DNA of 64,000 nucleotides from Actinocatenispora rupis (GTDB taxonomy: Bacteria; Actinomycetota; Actinomycetes; Mycobacteriales; Micromonosporaceae), in NCBI RefSeq assembly GCF_016861975.1, contig NZ_BOMB01000044.1, forward strand, positions 34,688 to 98,687, given 5' to 3'. Below, in pieces: positions 17,039 through 25,321 of the stretch; position 1 is the stretch's first letter, and each line of letters begins with the position of its first letter. A program made the position numbers and the translations under genes. A model generated the notes under the pieces. That model was not told where the DNA came from and made no database searches. It worked only from the letters and a program-made list of their open reading frames with translations.

Positions 17039-18301
17039 TCAGGGACGCGGCGGTGGGGCGACGCGGCCGTGGCCGTGCCATTCCGGGTACGGCAGGAAAC
17101 GGCTCTGCACCCCGAGTCCGCGCAGGAAGTCGCCGACGAGCCGCTCGACCAGCGCGGGTGTCTCGTCGATGAGTTCCGCGGTGACCGTACTGGTCAGCAT
17201 CTCGTACTCGTCCGCGTCGTACTGGGCGGCTCCCTGCCAGCCCATGACGCCCTGGACGGCCTCCTCGGCGGCCGCGTACCGCATGCCGTCGAACCGGACG
17301 CCGAGCTGCCAGCGCCCGCGGTAATGGCTGACCTCGGTGAACGCGGCCGCCAGCGCGAGCGTGCTGTGCACGACCCCGAGCAGCCACGTGCAGGGGACGG
17401 TCGTGAAGTCGAGATCCCTGGCCCAGTCCGCGTCGTGGTACCTGGTGCCCGAGCCGCACGTGGTCTCGATCCCGCCGTCGCGGCGGACGAGATAGTCGAG
17501 CACGCCGGACTCGTGCCGGTCGGCGGTCCTCGTCAGGGCGAGGCCGCGGGGCCGCGACCGCCATCCGGCAGTACCGTCGCGCAGCAGGTGACCCGAGCCG
17601 GTCAGTTCGGGGCGCAGGGTCGCGGCGGCCCGGTCGACCGCGTTGTACACCGACGTCCGGTCGTCCTCGTCGAGTACCGCGGACAGCAGGTTGCGGTCGG
17701 CGTCGACCGGGTCGGCGATCACGTACAGGTGGCCGAACTCGCGGGTGCGCGCCGGGAGCGGGAACCGGTCCGCCATCGCGGCCAGCTCGGTTCCGGTGCG
17801 CTGCAACGCCACCGACCGGACGCTCAGGAGTTCCCGGACCCGGTCGTCCGCCAGCCGCAGCTTCCCCAGGTCGCCGCGCCCGAAGTACTCGAAGTCGACC
17901 TGGTGCGGTGCCTGCCCGCTGGGCGGGACCTCGACGACGATGCAGGCGACGTCGTCCTCGTCGGGATGCATGATCGGGCGGAGGTGGAAGTACAGGCGGG
18001 GGTGGATGTACGACTCGGCGGCCCGCACGATGCGCTGCCGCGCCTCCGCGAGCGGGACGCCGGCGACCTTCTCGGCACGGGAGTCCTTCGCCTGCACGCC
18101 GACGATGAGCGTGCCGCCGTCGACGGCGAGCGACGCCAGTTCGCGTGCCAGTTCGGTGTTGGCGCTGGGTCTGTTGGGGAGGTCGGTCGTCAGCTCAAGC
18201 CAGTGGCTCTCGTCGAGCAGCCCGCCGTCGACGGCGTCCTGCAGGTCGTTCCAGGTGGCGAGGGTGCGGCGGCTGGCCTCGATGCCCAGATACACAGTCA
18301 T
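17039..18301 (-). CDS. AlbA_2 / Schlafen-type (AAA_4) DNA-binding domain protein
   Basis: A 420-residue protein. Residues about 30-140 fit the AlbA_2 domain: SHWLELT, the block NTELARELASLAV followed by DGGTLIVGVQAKD, a pattern shared with Schlafen-like putative DNA/RNA-binding proteins, then EARQRIVRAAESYIHPRLYF. The C-terminal two-thirds has no domain I recognise. Such proteins appear as stand-alone regulators or in defence-type loci; no nuclease or helicase neighbour is seen here, so a defence role is not supported. Upstream on the same strand, after 142 nt, is the GAF protein. Confidence 0.75.
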   Translation of the reverse strand: MTVYLGIEASRRTLATWNDLQDAVDGGLLDESHWLELTTDLPNRPSANTELARELASLAVDGGTLIVGVQAKDSRAEKVAGVPLAEARQRIVRAAESYIHPRLYFHLRPIMHPDEDDVACIVVEVPPSGQAPHQVDFEYFGRGDLGKLRLADDRVRELLSVRSVALQRTGTELAAMADRFPLPARTREFGHLYVIADPVDADRNLLSAVLDEDDRTSVYNAVDRAAATLRPELTGSGHLLRDGTAGWRSRPRGLALTRTADRHESGVLDYLVRRDGGIETTCGSGTRYHDADWARDLDFTTVPCTWLLGVVHSTLALAAAFTEVSHYRGRWQLGVRFDGMRYAAAEEAVQGVMGWQGAAQYDADEYEMLTSTVTAELIDETPALVERLVGDFLRGLGVQSRFLPYPEWHGHGRVAPPPRP

Positions 18302-18443
18302 AGTGCCGTCCTACACCTGGTATCCGACACGTGGCAGTACGTGCTTATCCTCCGAACAGTCGGACCTTCCGAGCCTGTGGGATGAACCGCGACCGCGCCG
18401 GCACGGTCGCGCACGTGACGCGACGTACGAGACCGGCAGACCG

Positions 18444-18998
18444 TCAGGCGTGGTGGGATGGTTCGCGCAGGTCGACCGGCAGGGGCGTGCCGCCGCCCGG
18501 CAACAGCCGTCGCAGGGCCGGGTACGCGGCCGCCGCCAGCCCCATCAACAGCGCCACCTCACGCTGGGGTATGGCGCGCGGAACCGACCAGTACGCACCG
18601 ATCGCGCCGATGGGCGCGGCACCGCCGATCGGCACCATCGCCAGCGACCGTACGAACGTCGGACGGTAGATCTCCTGCGGGATCCGCTCGTCGACCGTAC
18701 TGTCCACGACGATCGCCGGCTCGCCGTGGATCATGGCCCAGCCGCTGATGCACTGCTGGACAGGGAACCGCTGCCCCTTCCACAACGGGCTGACGGCATC
18801 CTCGTCCGCGTAGAAGCACCGCCCGTCCTCGTACAGGACGACGGTGGCCCCCTGCGCGTCGACGAGGCTCCGGGCCGTGGCGCGCACGATGTGCTGAACC
18901 TGCTCAAGCGTCTCGGCGCGCGCCACGCGCTCCTGCGCCTGCGCCAGGAGCGCCTTGTCGGCGACCGTACTCAACCCGAGCTTGCGTGCCGCATCCAT
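18444..18998 (-). CDS. GAF-domain protein
   Basis: A 184-residue single-domain GAF protein. The segment TLEQVQHIVRATARSLVDAQGATVVLYEDGRCFYADED and the later SLAMVPIGGAAPIGAIGAYWS are split parts of the classical GAF beta-alpha fold. There is no attached kinase, cyclase or HTH, so it probably acts as a stand-alone ligand or redox sensor with an unlinked partner. Start ATG 18998. The gene is followed on the same strand by the AlbA_2 protein, with 142 nt between them. Confidence 0.8.
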   Translation of the reverse strand: MDAARKLGLSTVADKALLAQAQERVARAETLEQVQHIVRATARSLVDAQGATVVLYEDGRCFYADEDAVSPLWKGQRFPVQQCISGWAMIHGEPAIVVDSTVDERIPQEIYRPTFVRSLAMVPIGGAAPIGAIGAYWSVPRAIPQREVALLMGLAAAAYPALRRLLPGGGTPLPVDLREPSHHA

Positions 18999-19173
18999 GG
19001 AGCAACGTTACCGCCGGTCAGCGGCCCGGCCAGCGCGCTTGACCCGCCCGCCCCGACGACCGGCGTCGCATCCGGCCACGACTCCGGACCATCCGTCGAC
19101 GCCCGCAGAATTGCCCACGATCCGCCCGGCGACCACGATTCACGACCAGCATGGCGTGCCGCTTCGCCGGCCG

Positions 19174-20388
19174 TCAGTACGTCAGGCGGGTGCCGCGGCG
19201 CCAGATCGCGCGGGTGTTGAGGGTGTCGCCGATGTCGACGGTCGGGTCGCCGTCGACCAGCAGGAGGTCGGCCCGCAGCCCCTCGGCGATGCGGCCCCGG
19301 TCGCTGAGCCGGAAGCGACGGGCCGTGGTCGCTGTCGCCGCCCGCAGGGCCCGTTCGGGTGTCAGTCCGGCCGCCACCAGGTACTGCAGCTCGTGGTGCA
19401 GGCTCGCCCCGTGCGCCAGGCCCCCGAAGAACGTCTCCGGCATCGAGACGTCCGTGCCGGCCAGTACGTCGACGCCGGCGGCGTCCAGCGCGCGCACGGT
19501 GGCGTACACGTCGTCGAGGTTGCCGTGCGGGAAGCGGTCGTAGCTTGCGCGCAGGGTCCGGTCCCACGCGCCGTCGAGGCGCCCGGCGACCCGCGGGTCG
19601 TCGGCGAGCTCGCTGGCCGTGATTCCCATCATCGAGGCGTTGAGGCTGATGCAGGGAACGACGAACATGTCCGCGTCCCTGATCAGCCGGACGATCTCGG
19701 CGCTGTGCGGCCGGTCCATGAACACGTGGGTGACGCCGTCGATGCCGGCCTCGGCCGCGATTCTGGTGGCGTCCAGGGTCAGCGCGTGCGCCACGGTGAG
19801 GGCGCCGTACCTCTTCGCCTCGGCCACCCCGGCGCGCACGGTGGCCAGGTCGAGCGACGGCAGCCCGGGATGTCCCTCCACGCTGCCGTCGTCGATCATG
19901 AACTTGATGAAGTCGGATCCCCGGGCGAGGAGCTGCGGTACGAAGGCGGCCGCCTCCTCGGGCGTGGTGGAAAACGGCGTCAGGGGCATGACCGGCGGGA
20001 GGTCCCATTTCGGCCGGAACCCCTCGGGCATCAGCTCGCTCGGGTGACCACCGGGCGGCGTGATGGCGAAACCGGCCGAACGCACGTCGGCGACGGTGTC
20101 GTCGTCGGTGATGCGCGCCCGGTTCTCCCGGGTGTGCATCCCCTGCATCTCCAGCTCGGTCGTCACCCCGAACCGCAGGGCGAGCGCCAGGGAACCCGGG
20201 GCGGAGTGGACATGGGCGTCGATGAGCCCCGGCAGCAGGGTGCCGCCGCTGCCGTCGACGATCTCGCAGTCCCGAGGTGCGTCACCGCCGACGCCGACGA
20301 TCCTCGTACCGTCGACGGCGACGGTCCGTACGCCGAGCGACTTCTCCCCGTCGAAGACCCGGGCGCCGGTGATCGCGGTGAGTGTCAT
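19174..20388 (-). CDS. Amidohydrolase family protein under MarR control
   Basis: A 404-residue metal-dependent hydrolase with the full ligand set: H59 and H61 (DAHVHSA), K162 (DFIKFMIDDG), H201 (VAHALTL), H221 (VTHVF) and D313 (AGTDVSM). There is no signal peptide. It belongs to the imidazolonepropionase-like/dipeptidase group, like the enzyme at 3451-4698, but is clearly diverged. ATG 20388 fits the family start; the frame continues upstream into the inverted repeat and cannot be coding there. It is divergent from the MarR gene across a perfect inverted repeat, so control by that regulator is very likely; the inducer is unknown. Confidence 0.85.
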   Translation of the reverse strand: MTLTAITGARVFDGEKSLGVRTVAVDGTRIVGVGGDAPRDCEIVDGSGGTLLPGLIDAHVHSAPGSLALALRFGVTTELEMQGMHTRENRARITDDDTVADVRSAGFAITPPGGHPSELMPEGFRPKWDLPPVMPLTPFSTTPEEAAAFVPQLLARGSDFIKFMIDDGSVEGHPGLPSLDLATVRAGVAEAKRYGALTVAHALTLDATRIAAEAGIDGVTHVFMDRPHSAEIVRLIRDADMFVVPCISLNASMMGITASELADDPRVAGRLDGAWDRTLRASYDRFPHGNLDDVYATVRALDAAGVDVLAGTDVSMPETFFGGLAHGASLHHELQYLVAAGLTPERALRAATATTARRFRLSDRGRIAEGLRADLLLVDGDPTVDIGDTLNTRAIWRRGTRLTY

Positions 20389-20418
20389 GGCGGTCCGCCC
20401 CGTTCCGTCGCTCGTCGC

Positions 20419-20462
20419 ATTTGCATACCTGATGCTATGGATTTGCGAAAGGGTATGCAAAT
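20419..20462. promoter_or_regulatory. MarR operator: 11-bp perfect inverted repeat
   Basis: ATTTGCATACC at 20419-20429 and GGTATGCAAAT at 20452-20462 are exact inverted copies separated by 22 nt, in the gap between the amidohydrolase and MarR genes. The right arm covers the -35 position of a possible MarR promoter whose -10 (TAGGCT, 20477-20482) is 7 nt before the MarR ATG. Binding by the neighbouring MarR protein is inferred. Confidence 0.7.
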
Positions 20463-20489
20463 CGAGAGTGCGGGCCTAGGCTCGGGTAC

Positions 20490-20954
20490 ATGAGCGGCGC
20501 GCCCTCCCCCGAGCGGTCCCCCGACGACCGGGTGCTGGACCAGATCGGCCCGGCACTGTCCCGCCTGCGCCGACGTACCCCGGCGTCGAGCAGGGACCTG
20601 TCCCGCAACCTCGTCCTCAACGTGATCGCCGACGCGCCGGACGAGACGACCGTCGGTGGCCTCGCCGCCGAGATGGGCGTCGCGCAGCCGGTCGCCAGCC
20701 GTACCGTCGCCGCCTGCATCGAGGAGGGACTGCTGCGCCGCACCGCGTCCCAGCGCGACGGGCGCCGTACCGTGCTCGAACTCACCGAGCACGGCGAGGC
20801 CGAACGCGACCGCTTCGCCGCCGAACAGCGCGCGGCGTTCCAGGAGATCACGGCGTCCTGGTCGCGGAAGGAACGGATCCAGTTCGCGCGCCTTCTGGTC
20901 CGGTACGGCACGGACGCGGCCGCATGGTCCCGGAAGCGGGCCGCACGCGACTGA
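20490..20954 (+). CDS. MarR-family transcription regulator
   Basis: A 154-residue winged-helix protein with the MarR order: N-terminal dimerisation helix (DQIGPALSRLRRRT), HTH (TVGGLAAEMGVAQPVASRTVAACIEEG is the helix-turn-helix and recognition helix, here split), the beta-wing (ASQRDGRRTVLELTEHG) and C-terminal helices. Probably a repressor of the divergent amidohydrolase and of itself. The ATG is only 7 nt after a TAGGCT -10-like hexamer with no Shine-Dalgarno, suggesting a leaderless message. Confidence 0.9.
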   Translation: MSGAPSPERSPDDRVLDQIGPALSRLRRRTPASSRDLSRNLVLNVIADAPDETTVGGLAAEMGVAQPVASRTVAACIEEGLLRRTASQRDGRRTVLELTEHGEAERDRFAAEQRAAFQEITASWSRKERIQFARLLVRYGTDAAAWSRKRAARD

Positions 20955-21027
20955 GCGTCCCTCGGCGTACGCGGGACCGCGCGGCCGAACGTCCGGGCAG
21001 CCAACGAAGTACGAGGAGTGTGGTGTC

Positions 21028-21069
21028 ATGTCCGCCAGGTTCACGACGTCGGGTGGCCGGCCCGGATGA
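21028..21069 (+). CDS. Possible 13-residue leader peptide upstream of VOC gene
   Basis: ATG 21028 opens a 14-codon ORF (MSARFTTSGGRPG) whose TGA overlaps the VOC start codon as ATGA. GAGGAG lies about 10 nt upstream, while the VOC start itself has no good ribosome-binding site. Coupled translation from this mini-ORF would explain how the VOC gene starts. Very short, so low confidence. Confidence 0.3.
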   Translation: MSARFTTSGGRPG

Positions 21070-21389
21070 GCGTCCGTATCAACGGCATCGTGATCGACGC
21101 GAACGACCTGGAATCCCTTGCCGCGTTCTGGAGCCGGCTGCTCGGCCTCGCCGTCACCCGTCGCGAACCGGACTGGGTCAGTCTCGGTCCGTACCTTGCG
21201 CTGCAACGGGTTCCCGAGCCGAAGACGGCCAAGAACCGGGTCCATCTCGACGTGGTCGCCGACGACTTCACCGCGGCCACGGCGCAGGCGGCCGCGCTCG
21301 GGGCCGTCCCGGTCGGCGCGGTGGCGGAGGATCTGTGGCAGGTCTGGCAGGACCCGGAGGGGAACGAGTTCTGCATCTGCCGGTCCTGA
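21066..21389 (+). CDS. VOC (glyoxalase-like) family protein, short form
   Basis: A 107-residue VOC protein. Pattern: DANDLESLAAFWSRLLGL, LQRVPEPKTAKNRVHLDVVADD (split by the family KNRxHLD block) and the terminal VWQDPEGNEFCIC. Homologous in pattern to the VOC at 14836-15270 but with a shorter centre. ATG 21066 is the first start compatible with the fold; it has no Shine-Dalgarno and may be reached by coupling from the small ORF ending at 21069. The function is unknown. Confidence 0.8.
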   Translation: MSVRINGIVIDANDLESLAAFWSRLLGLAVTRREPDWVSLGPYLALQRVPEPKTAKNRVHLDVVADDFTAATAQAAALGAVPVGAVAEDLWQVWQDPEGNEFCICRS

Positions 21390-21646
21390 CACCGGACGCC
21401 GCCGAGCCCGCCCGTGCCGACACTCGCCGGCGCCAGGCGCGCGACCACGGCCATTGCGGCACAACGCCGAGCCCCACCGCGTCGCGTCCCGCATGCTCCC
21501 TCGCCTGCGTCCCGCTCGGCACGTGGTCGCCGCGATACCGCGTGCCCCCAAGGGGCCGTTGCTCCCGAGAACAGGGGCGGATCGACCCGTCCGGAAACGG
21601 CACGGCCCCGAGCAGACTGGGACCGTCTCCGTTCGGGAGGTACGTC
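21390..21646. other. Gap upstream of the CBS gene
   Basis: 257 nt with no convincing gene. GGGCCGTTGCTCCC at about 21553-21566 resembles a DosR half-site pair (GGGNC-N4-GNCCC) with one mismatch; GGGAGG at 21635-21640 is the ribosome-binding site of the CBS gene. Confidence 0.3.
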
Positions 21647-22246
21647 ATGCGCGCGAGCGACGCGATGAGCAGGCCGGTCCACGCGGTCGGTCCCGACGAT
21701 CCGATCGAGCAGGCCGCGGCCATGCTCATCGGTTACGAGGTCACGGCGGCTCCGGTTCTCGACAGTTACGGCCGGATCGTGGGGATCGTCAGCGAGGGAG
21801 ATCTTCTCCGGCACCGGGTGCCGACCGATCCGACGCTGCACATGCGGCGCCATGCGGACGGCACGGACGCCGATCGCCCGCACACCGTCCGCGACGTGAT
21901 GACCAGCAAGGTCGTCACCACACCGCCGGAGGCAGACCTCGCCGACGTTGCTGCCACGATGCTCGACCGCGACGTACGAAGCGTGCCGGTGGTGGACGAC
22001 GACGAACTCGTCGGCATCGTCAGCCGGCGAGACATCGTACGCAGCATGGTGCGGACCGACGCCGTGCTCCAGGCCGACGCCCAGCACCGCCTCGACGAGT
22101 ACGCGGGCTCGCCGCGGTGGACCGTCACCGTCCACCGGGCCGAGGCGACGGTCACCGGCACGTTCCGCGACGAGGTGGAGCGACAGATCGCGACGGTACT
22201 GACCCGAACGGTTCCCGGCATCTGCGCGGCACACGTCCCTGCATGA
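21647..22246 (+). CDS. CBS-domain pair protein with C-terminal BON-like domain
   Basis: A 199-residue protein: CBS domain 1 (DAMSRPVHAVGPDDPIEQAA to GIVSEGDLL), CBS domain 2 (VRDVMTSKVVTTPPEADLAD to GIVSRRDIVR) and a C-terminal BON-like module (VTVHRAEATVTGTF, VERQIATVL). CBS pairs bind adenine nucleotides and report energy charge; CBS proteins are members of the DosR dormancy regulon in mycobacteria. GGGAGG 6 nt before ATG 21647 fixes the start; the longer open frame upstream is not coding. It heads a neighbourhood of dormancy-type genes. Confidence 0.85.
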   Translation: MRASDAMSRPVHAVGPDDPIEQAAAMLIGYEVTAAPVLDSYGRIVGIVSEGDLLRHRVPTDPTLHMRRHADGTDADRPHTVRDVMTSKVVTTPPEADLADVAATMLDRDVRSVPVVDDDELVGIVSRRDIVRSMVRTDAVLQADAQHRLDEYAGSPRWTVTVHRAEATVTGTFRDEVERQIATVLTRTVPGICAAHVPA

Positions 22247-22406
22247 GATCCGCCCCGGCCAACCTGCGCGGGCGGTGGACGCCTGGAGCGATGGCCGGAC
22301 GACATCTTCGGTCCGCACCTGACCGGTGTTGTGTCCTCGTGCCGACGACGCGGCGAGGCGGCGAACGGGCCCGGCGCAGCCGGCCAGCAACCTGTGCGGA
22401 CCCGCC

Positions 22407-23027
22407 CTACGTGTCCGCGGAACCCGGTCGGCGCCGGCGCACGTCGCGGCACCGGCCGGCCCGCCACTCCCCCGCCCAGTCGGCGTAACGGCGCCGATCG
22501 AGCAGCCACCGCACGCTCCACCAGAACAGCAGGGCGACGCTGGCGGTGCCGAAGGGCACCGCGAGACCGGCGCCGATCCCCTCGCTGACGATTCGCGTGG
22601 CGGACTCGGGCGCCGGCAGCGGCCGGCCTGTACGGTCCACCCGGATCGGTACCGTGTCTCCGCGGTGCCGGCCGGGCGCGACCCGGATGGTTCCGGTGTA
22701 GGTGTGTCCGCCGAGGCTCCAGCGTGCCCGGACCGGGACGTCGGTCGGTGGTTGGTCGCTCGCCGAGGACGCCCACGGGTCGGCGAGCAGGACCGCCGCG
22801 GTCGGGTGTCCCGCGGCGGCGAGCCGGGTCGCGGTGCGTTGCCCTCCAGCAACGACCGCCCTCCCGGTGATCACCCCGGCCGGGATCGCGGCGAGGCAGG
22901 CCACCACGACGACCGCGAGGACCGCCCCCTCGATCCGGTCGCTCGCACGGCGGAGCGGGTTTCGGCCGATGCCGACCAGCCGGCCGAACCGAGCAAGTCG
23001 GGCAGCCGGCCCGGACAGTACGCTCAT
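22407..23027 (-). CDS. Rv1733c-family membrane protein
   Basis: A 206-residue protein with two membrane helices, one after a basic N-terminus (RRASDRIEGAVLAVVVVACLAAIPAGV is split across the first helix) and one near residues 160-185, flanking an extracytoplasmic domain containing VPVRARWSLGGHTYTGTIRV and GDTVPIRVDRTGR. This layout matches the Rv1733c family, a DosR-regulon membrane protein of unknown function. Start ATG 23027 with GGGAGG upstream. It is divergent from the alcohol dehydrogenase gene. Confidence 0.8.
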   Translation of the reverse strand: MSVLSGPAARLARFGRLVGIGRNPLRRASDRIEGAVLAVVVVACLAAIPAGVITGRAVVAGGQRTATRLAAAGHPTAAVLLADPWASSASDQPPTDVPVRARWSLGGHTYTGTIRVAPGRHRGDTVPIRVDRTGRPLPAPESATRIVSEGIGAGLAVPFGTASVALLFWWSVRWLLDRRRYADWAGEWRAGRCRDVRRRRPGSADT

Positions 23028-23220
23028 CGCACCTCCCGGACATGCGTGCGTCGAACGGGACTCCACCGCTCCACCTGCCCGTGCCAGCCGTGAGCCGTCA
23101 CCGGACGCGATGTCGGGGCCGTCGGACGCCCCCTCACCGTCACCCCGGTCTGGTGGCCCGCACAGCGGCCCAACCGCCCGGAACTGGAGGCCGTTCAGCC
23201 CGAAACCCGGGTACGCGTCC

Positions 23221-23234
23221 GGGTCACAGGTCCC
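23221..23234. promoter_or_regulatory. Candidate DosR/DevR box
   Basis: GGGTCACAGGTCCC fits the DosR core GGGAC-N4-GTCCC at nine of ten arm positions. It lies 59 nt upstream of the alcohol dehydrogenase and in the gap shared with the divergent Rv1733c-like gene. The looser form GGGNC-N4-GNCCC is expected about 20 times by chance in 64 kb this GC-rich, so only position makes it credible. Confidence 0.35.
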
Positions 23235-23292
23235 GTCCGCAACGGGCGGTTCAGCCCTGACGGCATGCCCTTGCGGCACGGAGTCTGGTGGC

Positions 23293-24309
23293 ATGAAGGC
23301 AGCCGTGGTCAAGGCGTTCGACCAGCCGCTGGTCATCGAGGAACGCCCCGTCCGTGAACCGGGCCCCGGGCAGGTACTGATCCGGCTGGAGGCCAGCGGG
23401 CTGTGCGGCACCGACGTCCGCCTGGTACGAGGCGACTGGCCGGTCCGTCCCGACCCGCCGTACGTTCCGGGGCACGAGGGTGCCGGGGTGGTGATCCGAA
23501 CCGGGGCGGACGTCACCGACCGCCGGGCCGGCGAGCGGGTCGCGGTCGGTTGGCTCGGCTGGGCGTGCGGTGCCTGCCGGTACTGCCTGACCGGACAGGA
23601 GACCCTCTGCCCGCGCCAACGCAACACCAGCCTCGGCACCGACGGTCTGCACGCCGAGTACGCGGTCGCCGAGGCTGCGTTCTGCGTGCCCGTCCCGGCG
23701 GATCTCGACCCGTTGGACGCCGCACCGTTGGCCTGTGCGGGCGTCACCGCGCATCGTGCGGTGCGTACCGCCGGCGTGCGCACGGGCGATCTGGTCGCCG
23801 TGGTGGGGATCGGCGGCGACGGGCACCTGGCGGTGCAGTACGCGGAGGTGGCCGGGGGCACGATCATCGCGGTCGACGTCGACGACGACAAGCTGGAGGT
23901 CGCCCGCGATCTCGGCGCCGCGCACACCGTCAACGCCCGGCGTTCCGATCCGGTGCGGTACCTCCGTGAACTCGGCGGTGCGCATGCCGCGATCGTCGCC
24001 GCGCCCGATGCCCGCGCGGCCGAGCAGGCGTACGAGAGTCTGCGTCCCGGTGGCCGGCTGACCCTGGTTGCGCTGCCGCACGACGACACCATGACGGTGC
24101 CGATCCTGCGAACCGCACTGCGCGGCATCTCGGTACGCGGAGCGGGTGCCGGCAGCCGGGCCGATGTCGCCGACGTGTTCGCGCTGCACGCCGCCGGACG
24201 CGCCACCCTGATCCGGCACCGGTACCGGCTGCCGGACGTCAACGACGCCATCGGTGAGCTCGGTGCCGGCCGGGCCATCGGTCGCGTCGTGTTCGACCTG
24301 CGTAGCTGA
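23293..24309 (+). CDS. Zinc-dependent alcohol dehydrogenase
   Basis: A 338-residue medium-chain dehydrogenase. Catalytic zinc ligands lie in GLCGTD (Cys) and PGHEGAG (His, Glu); the structural zinc uses the four-Cys lobe ACGACRYCLTGQETLC. The NAD fold carries GIGGDGHLAVQYA, where the usual GLGH is GDGH, followed by the acidic DVDDDK that favours NAD over NADP. Closest in style to AdhP-like ethanol/propanol dehydrogenases. It starts a co-directional run with the nitroreductase, metallo-hydrolase and DUF1918 genes. Confidence 0.9.
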   Translation: MKAAVVKAFDQPLVIEERPVREPGPGQVLIRLEASGLCGTDVRLVRGDWPVRPDPPYVPGHEGAGVVIRTGADVTDRRAGERVAVGWLGWACGACRYCLTGQETLCPRQRNTSLGTDGLHAEYAVAEAAFCVPVPADLDPLDAAPLACAGVTAHRAVRTAGVRTGDLVAVVGIGGDGHLAVQYAEVAGGTIIAVDVDDDKLEVARDLGAAHTVNARRSDPVRYLRELGGAHAAIVAAPDARAAEQAYESLRPGGRLTLVALPHDDTMTVPILRTALRGISVRGAGAGSRADVADVFALHAAGRATLIRHRYRLPDVNDAIGELGAGRAIGRVVFDLRS

Positions 24310-24331
24310 CCGACGAGGCGAGGCGAGGCGA

Positions 24332-25321
24332 ATGTTCTCTCCCATGGTCGATCCCGAACTGGTCGCCCCGAACGGCCCACCCGAGGAGGCGCTGGCGCGA
24401 GCCGTGACCGCAGCGTTGCGGGCCCCGTCGGTGTTCAACACCCAGCCGTGGCATTGGCGGCTGCACGACGGCGTCGCCGAGTTGTGGGCCGACCGGGACC
24501 GTCAGCTCGCCACCGTCGACCCGGACGGGCGGCTGCTCGTCCTGTCCTGTGGCGTGGCGCTGCACCACGCCCGGATCGCGGTCGCCGCCGCCGGCCGGCA
24601 TCCGGTCGTCACACGGTTCCCCGACCCCGGACACGCCGGCCCGCTCGCCGAACTGCGCATCGGCGGCCCGTACGAGCCGGCCGACGAGGAACGGCGCGCC
24701 TACGCGGCGATCGCCGCGCGGCACACCGACCGCCGACCGTACGCGGCGGAGACCGACATCCCCCGCGAGACGTTGGCGCTGCTGCGCGACGCGGCCGAGT
24801 CCGCGGGAGCGCACCTGCACGTTCTGCGCGACGACCAGGTACCGGAGCTGACCGTCGCGGCGGCCGGTGCGTCCATGACGGAGACCGCCGACCCGGCGTA
24901 CAGCGAGGAGCTGAACGTGTGGACGCACCGTCCCTCGCCGGCCGGTGACGGTGTGCCGGTGGAGACGGCCGTACGACCGGTGCCGCGCCGGGTCCCGGTG
25001 CGGGACTTCGCGCCCGGTGCCGACGGTCTGGCCCCGGGCGGGGGTACCGACCGGCACGCCAGGTACGCGGTCGTGTTCACCGACGCCGACGACGTCCGGG
25101 CGTGGCTCGCCGCGGGCGAGGCGACCTCGGCCGTGCTGCTCGCCGCGACCGTGCACGGGTTGGCGACCAACCCGGTCAGCGACGTCGTCGAAACCCCGGT
25201 CGCCCGGGACCGCCTGGCCGCGCTGCTCGCCCGGATCGGGCACCCGCAGCTGGTGGTCCGGCTCGGCCGGGGCACACCGGCGCAGCCGGTACCCCGGACG
25301 CCGCGGCGGGCCGGCCCGTGA
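24332..25321 (+). CDS. Acg-type nitroreductase-family protein
   Basis: A 329-residue protein of the Acg (Rv2032-like) nitroreductase family: RAPSVFNTQPWHWRL is the typical N-terminal FMN-contact motif, RHTDRRPY the central one, and a second half-domain follows. In mycobacteria Acg is one of the strongest DosR-induced genes and may act as a flavin store rather than an enzyme. ATG 24332 is preceded by a purine-rich GAGGCGAGGCGAGGCGA tract. The gene ends in a GTGA overlap with the next gene. Confidence 0.85.
   Translation: MFSPMVDPELVAPNGPPEEALARAVTAALRAPSVFNTQPWHWRLHDGVAELWADRDRQLATVDPDGRLLVLSCGVALHHARIAVAAAGRHPVVTRFPDPGHAGPLAELRIGGPYEPADEERRAYAAIAARHTDRRPYAAETDIPRETLALLRDAAESAGAHLHVLRDDQVPELTVAAAGASMTETADPAYSEELNVWTHRPSPAGDGVPVETAVRPVPRRVPVRDFAPGADGLAPGGGTDRHARYAVVFTDADDVRAWLAAGEATSAVLLAATVHGLATNPVSDVVETPVARDRLAALLARIGHPQLVVRLGRGTPAQPVPRTPRRAGP

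Noticed and set aside
3451..20388. The two amidohydrolases as a recent duplication
   Set aside because: They share only the superfamily ligand pattern; flanking residues and lengths differ too much for recent paralogues.
20924..22246. A 440-residue protein reading into the CBS domains
   Set aside because: The first 240 codons overlap the MarR end and VOC gene in another frame; GGGAGG and the CBS fold fix the start at 21647.
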